A stretch of 64,000 nucleotides of DNA from Fodinicurvata sp. EGI_FJ10296 (GCF_040712075.1 NZ_JBFCVL010000001.1:503501-567500); one strand, 5' to 3'; numbered from the stretch's first letter, positions 52,760-62,276 are shown. Made by a program: numbers and translations. The notes: generated from the letters alone by a model not told the origin.

Positions 52760-52787
52760 GCGAGAGCCGCCGGGCCGCGGCTCTCGC
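52760..52787. terminator. Perfect hairpin between convergent hemW and LpoA-like genes
   Basis: GCGAGAGCCGC and GCGGCTCTCGC pair over 11 bases with a 6-base loop. It lies between the stops of two convergent genes. The plus side continues CAAAATTG, without a real T tract, so it may act in both directions with Rho or as a 3' stabiliser. Confidence 0.65.
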
Positions 52788-52803
52788 CAAAATTGACAGT
52801 CGG

Positions 52804-54039
52804 TTAGAACATCTCGCTCAGGAACGTCGTCGGCGCATCCTGCCGCAGGCGCGGGCCGTTCGGCGTAACCTCCAGAACGGCGAGGCCGCGATCGATGAGG
52901 CCATTGTTCTGGAACCGGAATATTCCGTCCAGGCCTGCGAAGCCGCCGGGATCGGTCAGCGATTGCCGTCCGAACGGGTTGCCCTGCGGCTGGCGGGCCA
53001 GGATGGCTGCCATGGCCACAGAATCATACGCCAGCGTTGCCAGCCTCTCCGGCGCGCTGCCGAAAGTCTGCTGATAGCGATTCTCGAAATCGCGCCGCAG
53101 ATTCGGATTGGGCGCGGCAAACCAGCCGCCGTGGACAGCCTCGATCCTGCCGATGGCACTGTCGTCCCAAAGCCCGGTGCCAAGCATCTGCGTCGGACCG
53201 GCGGCTTCGAGGATAAGGGACGCGATCGATTCCAGGGCCTGACCTGCGGCGGGGATCATGATGGCGTCGGGGTCCGCGTTGACGACTTCGGCGACCCGGT
53301 CGGCCACGTCGCTGCCGTCGCTGCCATAATAGGCCGTCGTTGCCAGTGTGCCACCGCGCCGGTTGGCGGCGTCGTTCAAGGACTGGGCGATCAACCGGCC
53401 ATAGCGGCTGCCGGGCGCGATGACCGCGAACCGGCTCAGCCCGTTCTCGACGCTGTGGGCGACCACGCGGTCGACCTGCAATTCCGGCAGCAGGCCCATG
53501 ACGAAGACATTGCTGTCGGCGCGTTCGGCGTCGGTCGTATAAGCGACGACATTGATGCCGGCTGATCGCGCGACCGGACCGACTTCGGCGACTTCTTCGC
53601 CCGTCAGGGGCCCGAGGATCAGGTCAACGCCCTGATTGACGACATCCTGTGCTGCACGCGCGGCGCCGGCGGCCGATCCGCCGGTATCGACGGGAACCAG
53701 TTCAAATCGGTCGTCGGCGGCATCGAACATGGCCATCTGTGCGGCATTCAGCATCGATTGCCCCAGCTCTTCGGCGCGGCCGGAGAGCGGAAGCAGCAGG
53801 CCGACGAGGATCTTCTCGTCGTCAATGACACGGCCGAACCTGTCGGTTCGCTCGCGCGGCTGCTCGACCGGCTGATCGCTCATTGGCGGGCCGCTCTGAA
53901 TCGTCGGACCGCACGCCGCAACCACGACCGTGACCACCGCCAGACCAAGGGTCTGCAGAGAGCGCATAAGGGAGTTCGACCAGCGCCATGGCGTCGGCCG
54001 TATCGAATCGAGGCTTTTCAGACCGATCGTCGATGTCAC
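52804..54039 (-). CDS. LpoA/YraM-like lipoprotein, penicillin-binding protein activator family
   Basis: A 411-residue lipoprotein with a type 1 periplasmic binding fold (LppC/LpoA family). The lipobox is VVAAC with Cys43; the predicted signal peptide is long because the start chosen is a GTG placed by AGGAGG; an in-frame ATG 24 codons later gives a more ordinary length. The mature domain runs ILVGLLLPLSGRAEELGQSMLNAAQMAMFD to LTDPGGFAGLDGIFRFQNNGLIDRGLAVLEV. In E. coli LpoA activates PBP1a from the outer membrane; alphaproteobacterial members lack the N-terminal TPR domain, as here. It is divergent from rsmI, the same neighbourhood as in E. coli. Confidence 0.88.
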   Translation of the reverse strand: MTSTIGLKSLDSIRPTPWRWSNSLMRSLQTLGLAVVTVVVAACGPTIQSGPPMSDQPVEQPRERTDRFGRVIDDEKILVGLLLPLSGRAEELGQSMLNAAQMAMFDAADDRFELVPVDTGGSAAGAARAAQDVVNQGVDLILGPLTGEEVAEVGPVARSAGINVVAYTTDAERADSNVFVMGLLPELQVDRVVAHSVENGLSRFAVIAPGSRYGRLIAQSLNDAANRRGGTLATTAYYGSDGSDVADRVAEVVNADPDAIMIPAAGQALESIASLILEAAGPTQMLGTGLWDDSAIGRIEAVHGGWFAAPNPNLRRDFENRYQQTFGSAPERLATLAYDSVAMAAILARQPQGNPFGRQSLTDPGGFAGLDGIFRFQNNGLIDRGLAVLEVTPNGPRLRQDAPTTFLSEMF

Positions 54040-54128
54040 AGACCCGTTCCTCCTGTTATCGTAACCGTTGCCGATGGGGATGATCCCGATCGGCGGCCGC
54101 ATACTTTGTTCCGCAACGTGGTTGCCCC

Positions 54129-55115
54129 ATGCCCGATACCAGCGAGCCTTCCCAATCTGACGATGCCGCCCGGGAGTTGCCGGAATCGGCGCCGGAGAAG
54201 ATCCCCGAAACAACCGGGGACGGACTGGCGTCTATCGTGCCGCAATTGAAGGTAAAGCCCCTCGATGCCGGGCTTTACCTCACGGCGATGCCGATCGGCA
54301 ATGCCGAAGACATAACGTTGCGGGCGCTTCGCGTACTGTCCACTGCCGCCGTCATTGTCTGCGAGGATACCAGACACAGTGGCCATTTGTTGACCCGCTA
54401 TGGTATTGATACGCCCAGAATCCCCTATCACGAGCATAATGCCCTGCGCATGCGACCGCAGATCCTCCGGCGCATGGCCGAGGGGCAGGCGGTGGCGCTG
54501 ATCTCGGACGCCGGCACGCCGCTGATCTCCGATCCGGGATACAAACTGGTCCGGGAAGCGCAGTCCATGGGCATTTTCGTGACATCGCTGCCTGGAGCCA
54601 GCGCCGCGACCGCCGGGCTGATCGTATCCGGCTTGCCGAGCGACCGGTTCATGTTCGCCGGATTCCCGCCGCCCAAAGCGGCATCCCGCGATCGCTATCT
54701 GGCCGATCTGGCCGCGATCGACACGACCCTTATCTTTTACGAGTCCGCCCGCCGGCTTCCGGCCTGTCTCGCCGGCATGGCGGCCGCGTTCGGCGCGCGC
54801 GACGCTGCGGTCGTGCGTGAATTGACCAAGCGGTTCGAGGAAGTCCGGCGCGGGCCGCTGACCGATCTGGCAGCGCATTACCGCGACGAGGGGCCGCCCA
54901 GGGGCGAAATCGTCGTCGTGGTCGGGCCGCCGAGTCCCGAAAGTCTGCAGGCGGAAAAGCCCACTGCCGAAGAAGCCCTGACGGCGGCCTTCGCGACCGG
55001 TGCCTCGCTTCGCGACGCCGTCGACCGCGCTACGTCCGTCACTGGCCTTCCACGGCGGACAGTTTATGCGTCGGCTCTTGCCATGAAGCGCACCGACACC
55101 GACGGCGTTGCATGA
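54129..55115 (+). CDS. rsmI: 16S rRNA (cytidine1402-2'-O)-methyltransferase
   Basis: A 328-residue SAM-dependent methyltransferase of the tetrapyrrole-methylase fold; RsmI modifies C1402 of 16S rRNA. Signatures are LYLTAMPIGNAEDITLRALRVL, CEDTRHSGHLL, ALISDAGTPLISDPGYKLV and FYESARRLPACL. A Pro/Ala/Glu-rich leader of about 45 residues precedes the core, longer than in E. coli. It overlaps the yraN-like gene by four bases (ATGA). Confidence 0.96.
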   Translation: MPDTSEPSQSDDAARELPESAPEKIPETTGDGLASIVPQLKVKPLDAGLYLTAMPIGNAEDITLRALRVLSTAAVIVCEDTRHSGHLLTRYGIDTPRIPYHEHNALRMRPQILRRMAEGQAVALISDAGTPLISDPGYKLVREAQSMGIFVTSLPGASAATAGLIVSGLPSDRFMFAGFPPPKAASRDRYLADLAAIDTTLIFYESARRLPACLAGMAAAFGARDAAVVRELTKRFEEVRRGPLTDLAAHYRDEGPPRGEIVVVVGPPSPESLQAEKPTAEEALTAAFATGASLRDAVDRATSVTGLPRRTVYASALAMKRTDTDGVA

Positions 55116-55495
55116 AGCAGGGCGCGAGCGCGGCGGGAAGGGCCCGGCAAGGTGCCGAAAGGCGCGGACGTCTTGCGGAGTCCCTGGCGGCCCTGTGGCT
55201 GCGGGCAAAGGGGTACCGGATCGTGGCGCGGCGCTTTCGGTGCCGCGCCGGGGAAGTCGACATTCTCGTTCGGCGGGGAGACCTGCTGGTCGCCGTCGAA
55301 GTGAAAGCGCGCAGCCGATCCGATACGGCCCTCGGTGGCGTAACCGCAAGGCAGCGTCGGCGGATCGAGCGGGCCGTCTCGGCCTATTGCGCGCGTGCGG
55401 GGCTTTCACTGTCGGTTCGTTTCGATGTCGTGGCCGTCGACCGCTTCTGCGTACCCCGCCACCATGTTGATGCATGGCGCCCGGAAATAGGCTAA
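55112..55495 (+). CDS. YraN/UPF0102 family protein
   Basis: A 127-residue protein with an endonuclease-like fold (UPF0102). The conserved core is GRLAESLAALWLRAKGYRIVARRFRCRAGEVDILVRRGDLLVAVEVKARS, holding the restriction-endonuclease-like E-x9-D-ExK residues (Glu and Asp of GEVDIL, and VEVKAR). Function not settled; a DNA-repair or recombination role has been suggested. Coupled to rsmI by overlap, as in many bacteria. Confidence 0.9.
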   Translation: MKQGASAAGRARQGAERRGRLAESLAALWLRAKGYRIVARRFRCRAGEVDILVRRGDLLVAVEVKARSRSDTALGGVTARQRRRIERAVSAYCARAGLSLSVRFDVVAVDRFCVPRHHVDAWRPEIG

Positions 55496-55581
55496 AGCTC
55501 GGTTGTCCATTAATGACTAAGCTAACGGATGTTCGCTGGGTTCCATCGCGGCACGGTTTTGGCAGCAAGGGTTATGAGACA

Positions 55582-56217
55582 ATGAGATTTCCTGCGTTGG
55601 CGCCGGTCGCGGCCGGCGGTATTCTGGTCGCTGCTCTTGGCCTGTCCGGATGTGTGCCTGTCGCCGCCGTCGGTGCCGGTGCGGCTGCCGGTGCCTTCGC
55701 CGCTCAGGAATTCGGCGGCAGCATGTCGCCGGAAGACGCAGCCATCGCCGACAATATTGCCGATCGGTGGAACGCGGTCGACGCGGATCTGGCGTCGCGC
55801 CTGACGGTTACGGTTTCGGGCGGCCGCGCGCTTGTGACGGGCCGGGTTTCCAACCCCAACCAGCGTGTTGAAGCGATACGCGCTGTCTGGGACGATCCGG
55901 ACGTGGTCGAAGTCATAAACGAGGTCCAGCTTGCCGATGATGCGGGTCTTGCCCAGGCGGCCAGGGACGGCTGGATCGGGGCGCAGCTTCGGTCGCGGCT
56001 GACGGTCGACTCGGCTGTACGCGCGATCAACTACTCCATTGATGTGGTTGATGGGGTTGTATACCTGATGGGTGCAGCGCGATCGGCTGACGAGCGGGAC
56101 AGAGTTGTCAACAATGCACGTCAGATCCCTTATGTTTCCAGGGTGGTCGACTATATTTCCATGAGGGAGCCCGCGACCGGCACATCGGGAGACGCGTCGG
56201 GGGATGCGGGGACCTGA
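55582..56217 (+). CDS. Lipoprotein with two BON domains (DolP/YraP-like)
   Basis: A 211-residue lipoprotein. The signal peptide ends in LSGC with lipidated Cys24. Two BON domains follow (about residues 55-120 and 130-195), each with the characteristic RLTVTVSGGRALVTGRV / YSIDVVDGVVYLMGAARS pattern and ending VVEVINEVQL / VSRVVDYIS. It lies in the same place as dolP (yraP) of E. coli, downstream of rsmI and yraN; DolP helps outer-membrane assembly and integrity. The same role is likely but inferred. A downstream Ser/Gly tail ends the protein. Confidence 0.88.
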   Translation: MRFPALAPVAAGGILVAALGLSGCVPVAAVGAGAAAGAFAAQEFGGSMSPEDAAIADNIADRWNAVDADLASRLTVTVSGGRALVTGRVSNPNQRVEAIRAVWDDPDVVEVINEVQLADDAGLAQAARDGWIGAQLRSRLTVDSAVRAINYSIDVVDGVVYLMGAARSADERDRVVNNARQIPYVSRVVDYISMREPATGTSGDASGDAGT

Positions 56218-56265
56218 GGCGCGCACTCGCCACGATGCGATTGGAGAGCAGATTTGGGGGTCGGT

Positions 56266-57138
56266 ATGGAATACGATGTACTGCCCGAAGAGGCCGTAAC
56301 CCGGCTTGAACTGGCCGGCGCGGTCTCCGATCCGCCGGCCGACGGGGCTATAGACGTGGCGGAAACCGCACTCGCGCTGGCCATGTGTCGTCAGGGCAAC
56401 ACGGACCTGACCTGGTATCGGTCGCATCTCAGGACGTTGGGCGACGATGTCGGGACCTACTACGCCGCAGAGGTCGAGCCCTACGGCGTCGATCCGGCGG
56501 TCAAGGCGCTGTCGACGGTCATATCGGAACTCCACGGATATCACGGCGACCAGCTGACCTATGACGACAGGCAGAATGCCGACCTCATCCGCGTGATCGA
56601 CCGGCGCAAGGGGCTGCCGGTGTCGCTCGGGCTCATCTACATGCATGCCGCCCGGGCGCAAGGCTGGTCGATTTCCGGGCTCAATTTTCCCGGACATTTC
56701 CTCGTGCGCCTCGATATCGAGGGAGAGCGCGCGGTCCTGGACCCCTTCGCGGGCGGCGCCGTGCTGTCGCCGATGGACCTGAAGGAAAAATACATCGGGA
56801 TGCTGGGCGATCGGGCGTCTTTCGGGCCGTCCAGGTATCGCCCGGTTTCAGACCGCGATGTTCTGTTGCGACTGCAGAACAATCTGAAGCTGAGATATCT
56901 GCGCGACGACCGGCCCGATCGGGCGCTGAATGTCCTTGAGACAATGCTCAAGATCGCGCCGGACCGCCCCTTCCTTTTGCGCGAGGCGGCGCTGATGAAG
57001 GCGGAACTGCAGATGACCGGCGAGGCGATCGCCGCTCTGGAGCGCTATTTGCACCTGATCGATGCCGTCCCGGGGCAGGAAGTCGAGCGTCGTCAGATGT
57101 GGTCGATGCTGCGCGACCTGAAGGCCCGCCCCGTTTAG
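56266..57138 (+). CDS. SirB1-type protein (transglutaminase-like and TPR)
   Basis: A 290-residue protein of the SirB1 family. An N-terminal transglutaminase-like domain contains RKGLPVSLGLIYMHAARAQGWSISGLNFPGHFLVRL (about residues 124-155), and a TPR-like pair of helices follows (LQNNLKLRYLRDDRPDRALNVLETMLKIAPDRPFLLREAALM). The catalytic Cys typical of active transglutaminases is not evident at the expected place; the family is usually regarded as non-enzymatic. Start: ATG 56266 behind GGGGG is assumed; a TTG at 56254 has a better GGAGAG site and would add four residues. Confidence 0.85.
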   Translation: MEYDVLPEEAVTRLELAGAVSDPPADGAIDVAETALALAMCRQGNTDLTWYRSHLRTLGDDVGTYYAAEVEPYGVDPAVKALSTVISELHGYHGDQLTYDDRQNADLIRVIDRRKGLPVSLGLIYMHAARAQGWSISGLNFPGHFLVRLDIEGERAVLDPFAGGAVLSPMDLKEKYIGMLGDRASFGPSRYRPVSDRDVLLRLQNNLKLRYLRDDRPDRALNVLETMLKIAPDRPFLLREAALMKAELQMTGEAIAALERYLHLIDAVPGQEVERRQMWSMLRDLKARPV

Positions 57139-57209
57139 TCCCGCCTTTTCCGCCCCGCTCCGGCCGGAACGGCCGGCACTTGCCGCGCCCGTGAACCAGG
57201 AATAGTGAT

Positions 57210-58166
57210 ATGAGTCTCTCCGTCGCGATCCAGATGGATCCCATCGACAACGTCAACATCGACGCCGACAGCACGTTCGCGATGGCGTTGGAAGCTCAGC
57301 GCCGCGGGCACCGTCTCTGGCACTATCTGCCTCAGGACCTCACTTTCGATGCCGGTGTGGTGCGCGCCGCGGCCCGCCCATTGAGTGTCCGCGCGGCGCA
57401 GGGCGATCACTTTACGCTCGGGGACAGCGAAAAGCTGGATCTGGCAAACGTCGACGTTGTGCTGATGCGCCAGGACCCGCCCTTCGACATGGGCTATATA
57501 ACCGCGACCCACATTCTAGAGCACATTCATCCGGACACGCTGGTCGTCAACGATCCCTTCGAGGTCCGCAACGCGCCGGAAAAGCTGTTCGTCACCCATT
57601 TCATCGATTTCATGCCGCCGACCGTCATCACGAGCAGGCGCGAGGACATCGAGGCGTTTCGGCGTGACCATCGCGACATAATCGTCAAGCCGCTGTTCGG
57701 CAACGGCGGCGCCGGCGTCTTTCACCTGAAGCCGGATGACGAAAACCTCGGCGCCCTGCTCGAAATGTTCACGCAGATGTACCGCGAACCGGTCATCGTT
57801 CAGAAATACCTTCCCGAAATCAGGCAGGGCGACAAGCGCATCATCCTGATCGACGGTGAGCCAGCCGGCGCGGTGAGCCGCATACCGGCGGACGGCGAGA
57901 GCCGGGCCAACTTCCACGCCGGCGGCCGGGCCGATCGTGCCGATCTCACCGATCGCGAGCGCGCCATCTGCGAGCGCCTGGGCCCGGAACTGCGTAAGCG
58001 GGGCCTGATATTCGTCGGCATCGATATGATCGGCGACTATCTGACCGAAATCAATGTGACCTCACCGACAGGCATTCACGAGATCAACCGACTCAACGGC
58101 GTCAAGCTGGAAGCAAACCTCTGGGACGCCATTGAAGCGCGAAAGGCCGAAGCGCCGAAAGCCTGA
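57210..58166 (+). CDS. gshB: Glutathione synthetase
   Basis: A 318-residue ATP-grasp ligase that joins gamma-glutamylcysteine and glycine. The N-terminus SVAIQMDPIDNVNIDADSTFAMALEAQRRGHRL, the motif VVLMRQDPPFDMGYITATHILEH, the glycine-rich ATP loop VKPLFGNGGAGVFHL and the C-terminal INVTSPTGIHEIN are all diagnostic. The gene stands between the SirB1-like gene and comM, in the same direction. Confidence 0.97.
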   Translation: MSLSVAIQMDPIDNVNIDADSTFAMALEAQRRGHRLWHYLPQDLTFDAGVVRAAARPLSVRAAQGDHFTLGDSEKLDLANVDVVLMRQDPPFDMGYITATHILEHIHPDTLVVNDPFEVRNAPEKLFVTHFIDFMPPTVITSRREDIEAFRRDHRDIIVKPLFGNGGAGVFHLKPDDENLGALLEMFTQMYREPVIVQKYLPEIRQGDKRIILIDGEPAGAVSRIPADGESRANFHAGGRADRADLTDRERAICERLGPELRKRGLIFVGIDMIGDYLTEINVTSPTGIHEINRLNGVKLEANLWDAIEARKAEAPKA

Positions 58167-58278
58167 CGCCCCGGGCGACCTATCGGCGTAATTGTTTTTC
58201 CGATCCATTCCTCGCGCCTTGATTGTTTTCGGTTGCAATCGTAGTCTCCCATGGGTGTAACTCAGGGGAGAGCTTGCA

Positions 58279-59826
58279 GTGGTCGCTCGGATAAGCACAG
58301 TAGCGTTCCAGGGCATTGATACGCGCACGATCGAAACGCAGGTGCAGCTATCCGGCGGTTTGCCGGCCTTCACCATTGTCGGTTTGCCCGACAAGGCCGT
58401 CGGCGAAAGCCGGGAGCGCGTTCGCTCGGCGCTGCTGGCCATGGGGCTGTCGCTGCCGCCCAAGCGGATAACCGTGAATCTGGCTCCGGCGGATGTCGCC
58501 AAGGAAGGAAGCCATTTCGATCTGCCGATCGCACTGGGCCTGTTGGTGGCTACTGGCGTGCTCGCGGCGGAAGAAATGGAAGAGTATGTGGCGCTCGGCG
58601 AATTGGGTCTGGACGGGACGCTGCGCCCGGTCGCCGGCGTACTGCCGGCCGCGATCCATGCCAATGCAATGGAAAAGGGATTCATTTGTCCCGCATTCTG
58701 CGGGCCGGAAGCAGTATGGGCAGGCGACAGCGGAACCGGATTCGAAGTGCTGGCGCCGCCGACGCTTCTTCACCTGATCAACCATTTCAAGGGGACGCAG
58801 GTACTCTCCCGGCCGCAACCGACCCCCCTGGACGAGGCTGCGGCCGATCGCGGCGATCTCCGCGACGTCAAGGGGCAGGAATCGGCCAAGCGCGTCCTGG
58901 AAATCGCGGCGGCCGGTGGGCACAACCTGCTGATGGTGGGGCCGCCGGGTGCTGGAAAGTCGATGCTCGCCTCGCGTCTGCCGGGCCTCCTGCCAGAGAC
59001 CGAACCTCATGAAATGCTCGATCTAAGCCGAATTCATTCCGTTGCCGGGATGCTCACCGACGGAAAGCTGGTGCGCCATCGCCCGTTTCGCGATCCGCAC
59101 CATTCTGCTTCCTTGCCAGCGCTGGTCGGCGGTGGCAGCCGTGTCCGGCCGGGCGAAATCAGTCTTGCCCACCGCGGCGTTCTCTTCCTGGACGAGCTGC
59201 CGGAATTCAGCCGTCAGGCGCTGGAAAGCCTTCGTCAGCCGCTGGAAACCGGGCAGATCAGCATTGCCCGCGCCAATGCTCATGTGACCTTTCCGGCCCG
59301 TGTGCAGCTGGTTGCGGCGATGAATCCGTGCCGGTGCGGCTATCTCGGCGATCCGGGGCGGGCCTGCAGCCGCGCACCGCGCTGTGGTCAGGACTATCAA
59401 GCCAAGGTATCGGGCCCGATCCTGGACCGGATCGATCTCCATCTCGAGGTGCCCGCTGTTTCCGCTGCCGATCTTTCGTTGCCGCCACCACAGGAGGGGA
59501 CGGCGGAAGTGGCCGCCCGCGTGCGACGGGCGCGGGCGATCCAGACACGACGTTATGCCGCCCATAACCAGGGCCCTACGGCCTCATTTGTCGAGACCAA
59601 TGCCGATGCCGATGGTCAACTGCTCGGGAATGTGGCGACACCCGATGCCTCGGGTCGAGCGCTGCTGGCGGACGCCGCCGACAGATTCCGGTTGTCGGCC
59701 CGCGGTTGGCACCGGCTGCTCCGCGTCGCCCGGACAATCGCCGATCTCGACGGGTCGGAAACGGTGGGGCGGCCGCATATCGCCGAAGCCCTGGCCTATC
59801 GGAACAACGCGGTGGCGGTGGCGTGA
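58279..59826 (+). CDS. comM: YifB/ComM-type AAA ATPase (Mg-chelatase-like)
   Basis: A 515-residue ATPase of the YifB/ComM family; ComM in Vibrio is a helicase that extends DNA strands during natural transformation. The N-terminal Lon-protease-like domain runs about 20-170; Walker A is VGPPGAGKSMLASRL (about residue 220), Walker B is LFLDELPEFSRQALESLRQPLE, and a zinc-like CxxC pair is in NPCRCGYLGDPGRACSRAPRC. The start is GTG after GGGGAGAGC. No other competence genes are adjacent. Confidence 0.95.
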   Translation: MVARISTVAFQGIDTRTIETQVQLSGGLPAFTIVGLPDKAVGESRERVRSALLAMGLSLPPKRITVNLAPADVAKEGSHFDLPIALGLLVATGVLAAEEMEEYVALGELGLDGTLRPVAGVLPAAIHANAMEKGFICPAFCGPEAVWAGDSGTGFEVLAPPTLLHLINHFKGTQVLSRPQPTPLDEAAADRGDLRDVKGQESAKRVLEIAAAGGHNLLMVGPPGAGKSMLASRLPGLLPETEPHEMLDLSRIHSVAGMLTDGKLVRHRPFRDPHHSASLPALVGGGSRVRPGEISLAHRGVLFLDELPEFSRQALESLRQPLETGQISIARANAHVTFPARVQLVAAMNPCRCGYLGDPGRACSRAPRCGQDYQAKVSGPILDRIDLHLEVPAVSAADLSLPPPQEGTAEVAARVRRARAIQTRRYAAHNQGPTASFVETNADADGQLLGNVATPDASGRALLADAADRFRLSARGWHRLLRVARTIADLDGSETVGRPHIAEALAYRNNAVAVA

Positions 59827-59929
59827 TGGCCAGCCGCGTCACGTCCGATATTCAATCAAAGGTTGTTTTACGCCCGCATCGGCAGCAGAATGTCGGCCTG
59901 AGAAGAAATGACGCCGGGGCGGGCTCCTA

Positions 59930-61198
59930 ATGCGGTATGCGCTTTACTTGGACTGGGAGAATCTTTGGATTACGCATATCAAGGTCTGCTTTCCGAGGCT
60001 GCACGTCTCGGAGTTGAACCTGCCCAGGCCGATCGCGACCCACCAGGAACGGCAACTTCTGGCTGAGCTGCCGGATCTGATGATGCGGGCGCTGCGGGAC
60101 AAGCTGGACTCCGTCCCGCGCTTCAGCAAGGCATTTGCGGTTTGGGAGAGCCTGAATTATTGCGACGACCTGCCGTCGCGCCTGCGGCAATGGAACATCA
60201 ATCCGATCCAGAGCCTTGGCAAGGTCTATTACAAGAGTGGCAAGCGCAGCGTCAAGGAATCTTCAGATCGCGCATTGATCATCAAGGTGATAGAAGACGT
60301 GATGCTTCGGCCACACGCGCGACCGGAAGCCGTCGTCATCGCGACTGGCGATTTCGGATTCGTTCCATTGATAGAGTTCCTGATGGAACATACCGATATC
60401 GACGTCTATATTCTCTCTTATCGGGCGTGCCTGTCGCAACCGCTGGAACAGATGATCACGTCGGCATTCGACGCCGATCATGTCATCGTCCTCGATGACC
60501 ACCCGGGCTTCGTCGCGCTGAACGAGCAGTGCCGGCAGCATTGGCCACCGGACCGGCCGGGCGACACGGACCTGCCGCCCGACGAGGATGAGAGCGACGG
60601 CATTTTCGTCGACGTGGTATCGGACGAGGAATTCCTTTTCGATCTCGCCCGCGCCTTGACCCGCGCCCGCATGCCCTACATCGATCCGGGACTGGTCGAG
60701 AACCGCTGGTGCAGCATGTGGGAGCAGCACAAAACCTATAGCGCCCGCGCCGCTTTGCTCTTCCGAAGGGCGGTCGAAGAAGGCATCGTCACCGTCGAAA
60801 GCGACGAGTTCGACGGACGGCAGGTGCGGACTGTGACCCTCAATCGCACGCATCCGGCTCTCGCGGCCCCCCTCAAGCGGCTGGACGACGAGGCGCAGGC
60901 CCCGGCGCCAACAGTGGCCGACGGTCCATCCGGCACCGAGACATCGCCCGCCCGCGTTCCCGACTCCGACCCCGGCTCGCCGGAGATTTCGCCCGCGATT
61001 CCGCCCGGCGCGGCCTTCGCAACAACGGCGTCGAGCGCCGAGCCGCAGCTGCCGCCGCTCCCGGAGCCGACTGGCCCAAATCCCGCTGGCTCAAATTCCG
61101 CGGGCCCGAAACCGGTGGAGATCGAATCGGCCGCCCCGGACGCGACGCATCCGGACCCGGCGAGCCCGGCGCAGCATCGAACGCCGCAGAACGCCTGA
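59930..61198 (+). CDS. NYN-domain (PIN-like) protein with winged-helix-like region and disordered tail
   Basis: A 422-residue protein. Residues 1-175 form a NYN domain, a PIN-like nuclease fold also seen in LabA and human MARF1: the acidic positions are Asp8 (YLDWENLW, with Asn11), Asp113 and Asp141 (ATGDFGFVPLIEFL). Residues about 215-310 are a helical region ending in a strand pair (VEEGIVTVESDEF...TVTLNRTHP), suggesting a winged-helix/LOTUS-like RNA- or DNA-binding module, as in other NYN proteins. The last 100 residues are Pro/Ala/Ser-rich and surely disordered. NYN proteins are RNA-cleaving in tested cases; the target here is unknown. It is not close to a toxin-antitoxin partner. Confidence 0.85.
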   Translation: MRYALYLDWENLWITHIKVCFPRLHVSELNLPRPIATHQERQLLAELPDLMMRALRDKLDSVPRFSKAFAVWESLNYCDDLPSRLRQWNINPIQSLGKVYYKSGKRSVKESSDRALIIKVIEDVMLRPHARPEAVVIATGDFGFVPLIEFLMEHTDIDVYILSYRACLSQPLEQMITSAFDADHVIVLDDHPGFVALNEQCRQHWPPDRPGDTDLPPDEDESDGIFVDVVSDEEFLFDLARALTRARMPYIDPGLVENRWCSMWEQHKTYSARAALLFRRAVEEGIVTVESDEFDGRQVRTVTLNRTHPALAAPLKRLDDEAQAPAPTVADGPSGTETSPARVPDSDPGSPEISPAIPPGAAFATTASSAEPQLPPLPEPTGPNPAGSNSAGPKPVEIESAAPDATHPDPASPAQHRTPQNA

Positions 61199-61354
61199 CG
61201 AGGAACGGGCCCATGTATCGGCACTGCGGCGTTCCGGCCTGAATTCGGCGCGTCGGCAGGCATTGGAACCAAGCCGTAAATGGGGTACATGTGCACGCGC
61301 AATCGTCCGTACGCTGCGGACGTTGCCACTGCATCGCTGCCTGAGTGTTTGCCA

Positions 61355-62179
61355 ATGCCTGCCTACCCTGATGTCGATACCATCGTCGCGGCGCTGAAGG
61401 ATGCGGCCGATGCCGCGATCGTGCCCCGGTTCCGGTCGCTGCAGGCGGGCGAGATCCACGAGAAGGGCAAGGACGATCCGGTGACCATCGCCGACCGCGA
61501 GGCCGAGATATTGCTGACGCAAAGTCTTGCCGCGCTGTTGCCCGGGTCGGTCGTCGTCGGCGAAGAAGCGGTATCCGCCGATGAGGGCATACTGAAGCGG
61601 CTGGATGGCGATGCGCCGGTTTGGCTGGTCGATCCCGTGGATGGAACGGCCAATTTCGTGGCCGGCAAAGAGACCTTCGGCGTGATGACGGCCCTGGTGG
61701 TCTCCGGCGTGCCGGTTCTGAGTGTCATCTATGCCCCGATCAGTGGCTGGGTCGTTGCCGCCGAAAAAGGGGCAGGTGCCTATGCCGACGGCGAGCGGCT
61801 GCCTGTCAACGAAGACCCTGCCTCTTTCGAATCGCTGCGGGGTGCGGTCATGACCCATTTCATGCCAGAGACCATCGCACAACAGGTCGCCAGCCGGGCC
61901 GCGAGCCTGGGCGAGCGGCTTCGCGGATTGCGGGCCTGCGCATTCGAATATCCGGCCATCGCCACAGGGGACCGGGATTTCGCGCTGTTCAGCAAGACGA
62001 TGCCTTGGGATCATGCGCCTGGTGCCGTGCTTCTGGGCGAAACGGGCGGCGCCATGCGGTATCTCGACGGCACCGACTATACGCCACGGTCACAACGCCG
62101 GGGGCTGCTGGCGGCGCGAAGCCCTGCGACATGGGACGCCGTAGCGGGGGGACTGTTCCCGGAGGGCGATCCCTATTAA
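61355..62179 (+). CDS. Inositol monophosphatase-family phosphatase
   Basis: A 274-residue Li-sensitive phosphatase-fold enzyme. Metal-binding motifs are VVVGEEAV (about residues 67-74), WLVDPVDGTANFVAG (about 90-104) and WDHAPGAVLLGETGGAM (about 217-233). The family includes inositol monophosphatase, SuhB, CysQ and histidinol-phosphatase; substrate choice needs experiment. The ATG at 61355 gives a normal N-terminus; the open frame extends upstream but without a ribosome site. Confidence 0.9.
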   Translation: MPAYPDVDTIVAALKDAADAAIVPRFRSLQAGEIHEKGKDDPVTIADREAEILLTQSLAALLPGSVVVGEEAVSADEGILKRLDGDAPVWLVDPVDGTANFVAGKETFGVMTALVVSGVPVLSVIYAPISGWVVAAEKGAGAYADGERLPVNEDPASFESLRGAVMTHFMPETIAQQVASRAASLGERLRGLRACAFEYPAIATGDRDFALFSKTMPWDHAPGAVLLGETGGAMRYLDGTDYTPRSQRRGLLAARSPATWDAVAGGLFPEGDPY

Positions 62180-62276
62180 TTCTGAACATCGAGTTGAGAT
62201 GCCAAGAGGGTGACCTCCTCCGGTCACCGCATCGGTACGTCTGTTCCAACGCCCCGCACCTCATTTGTGACCCGAG

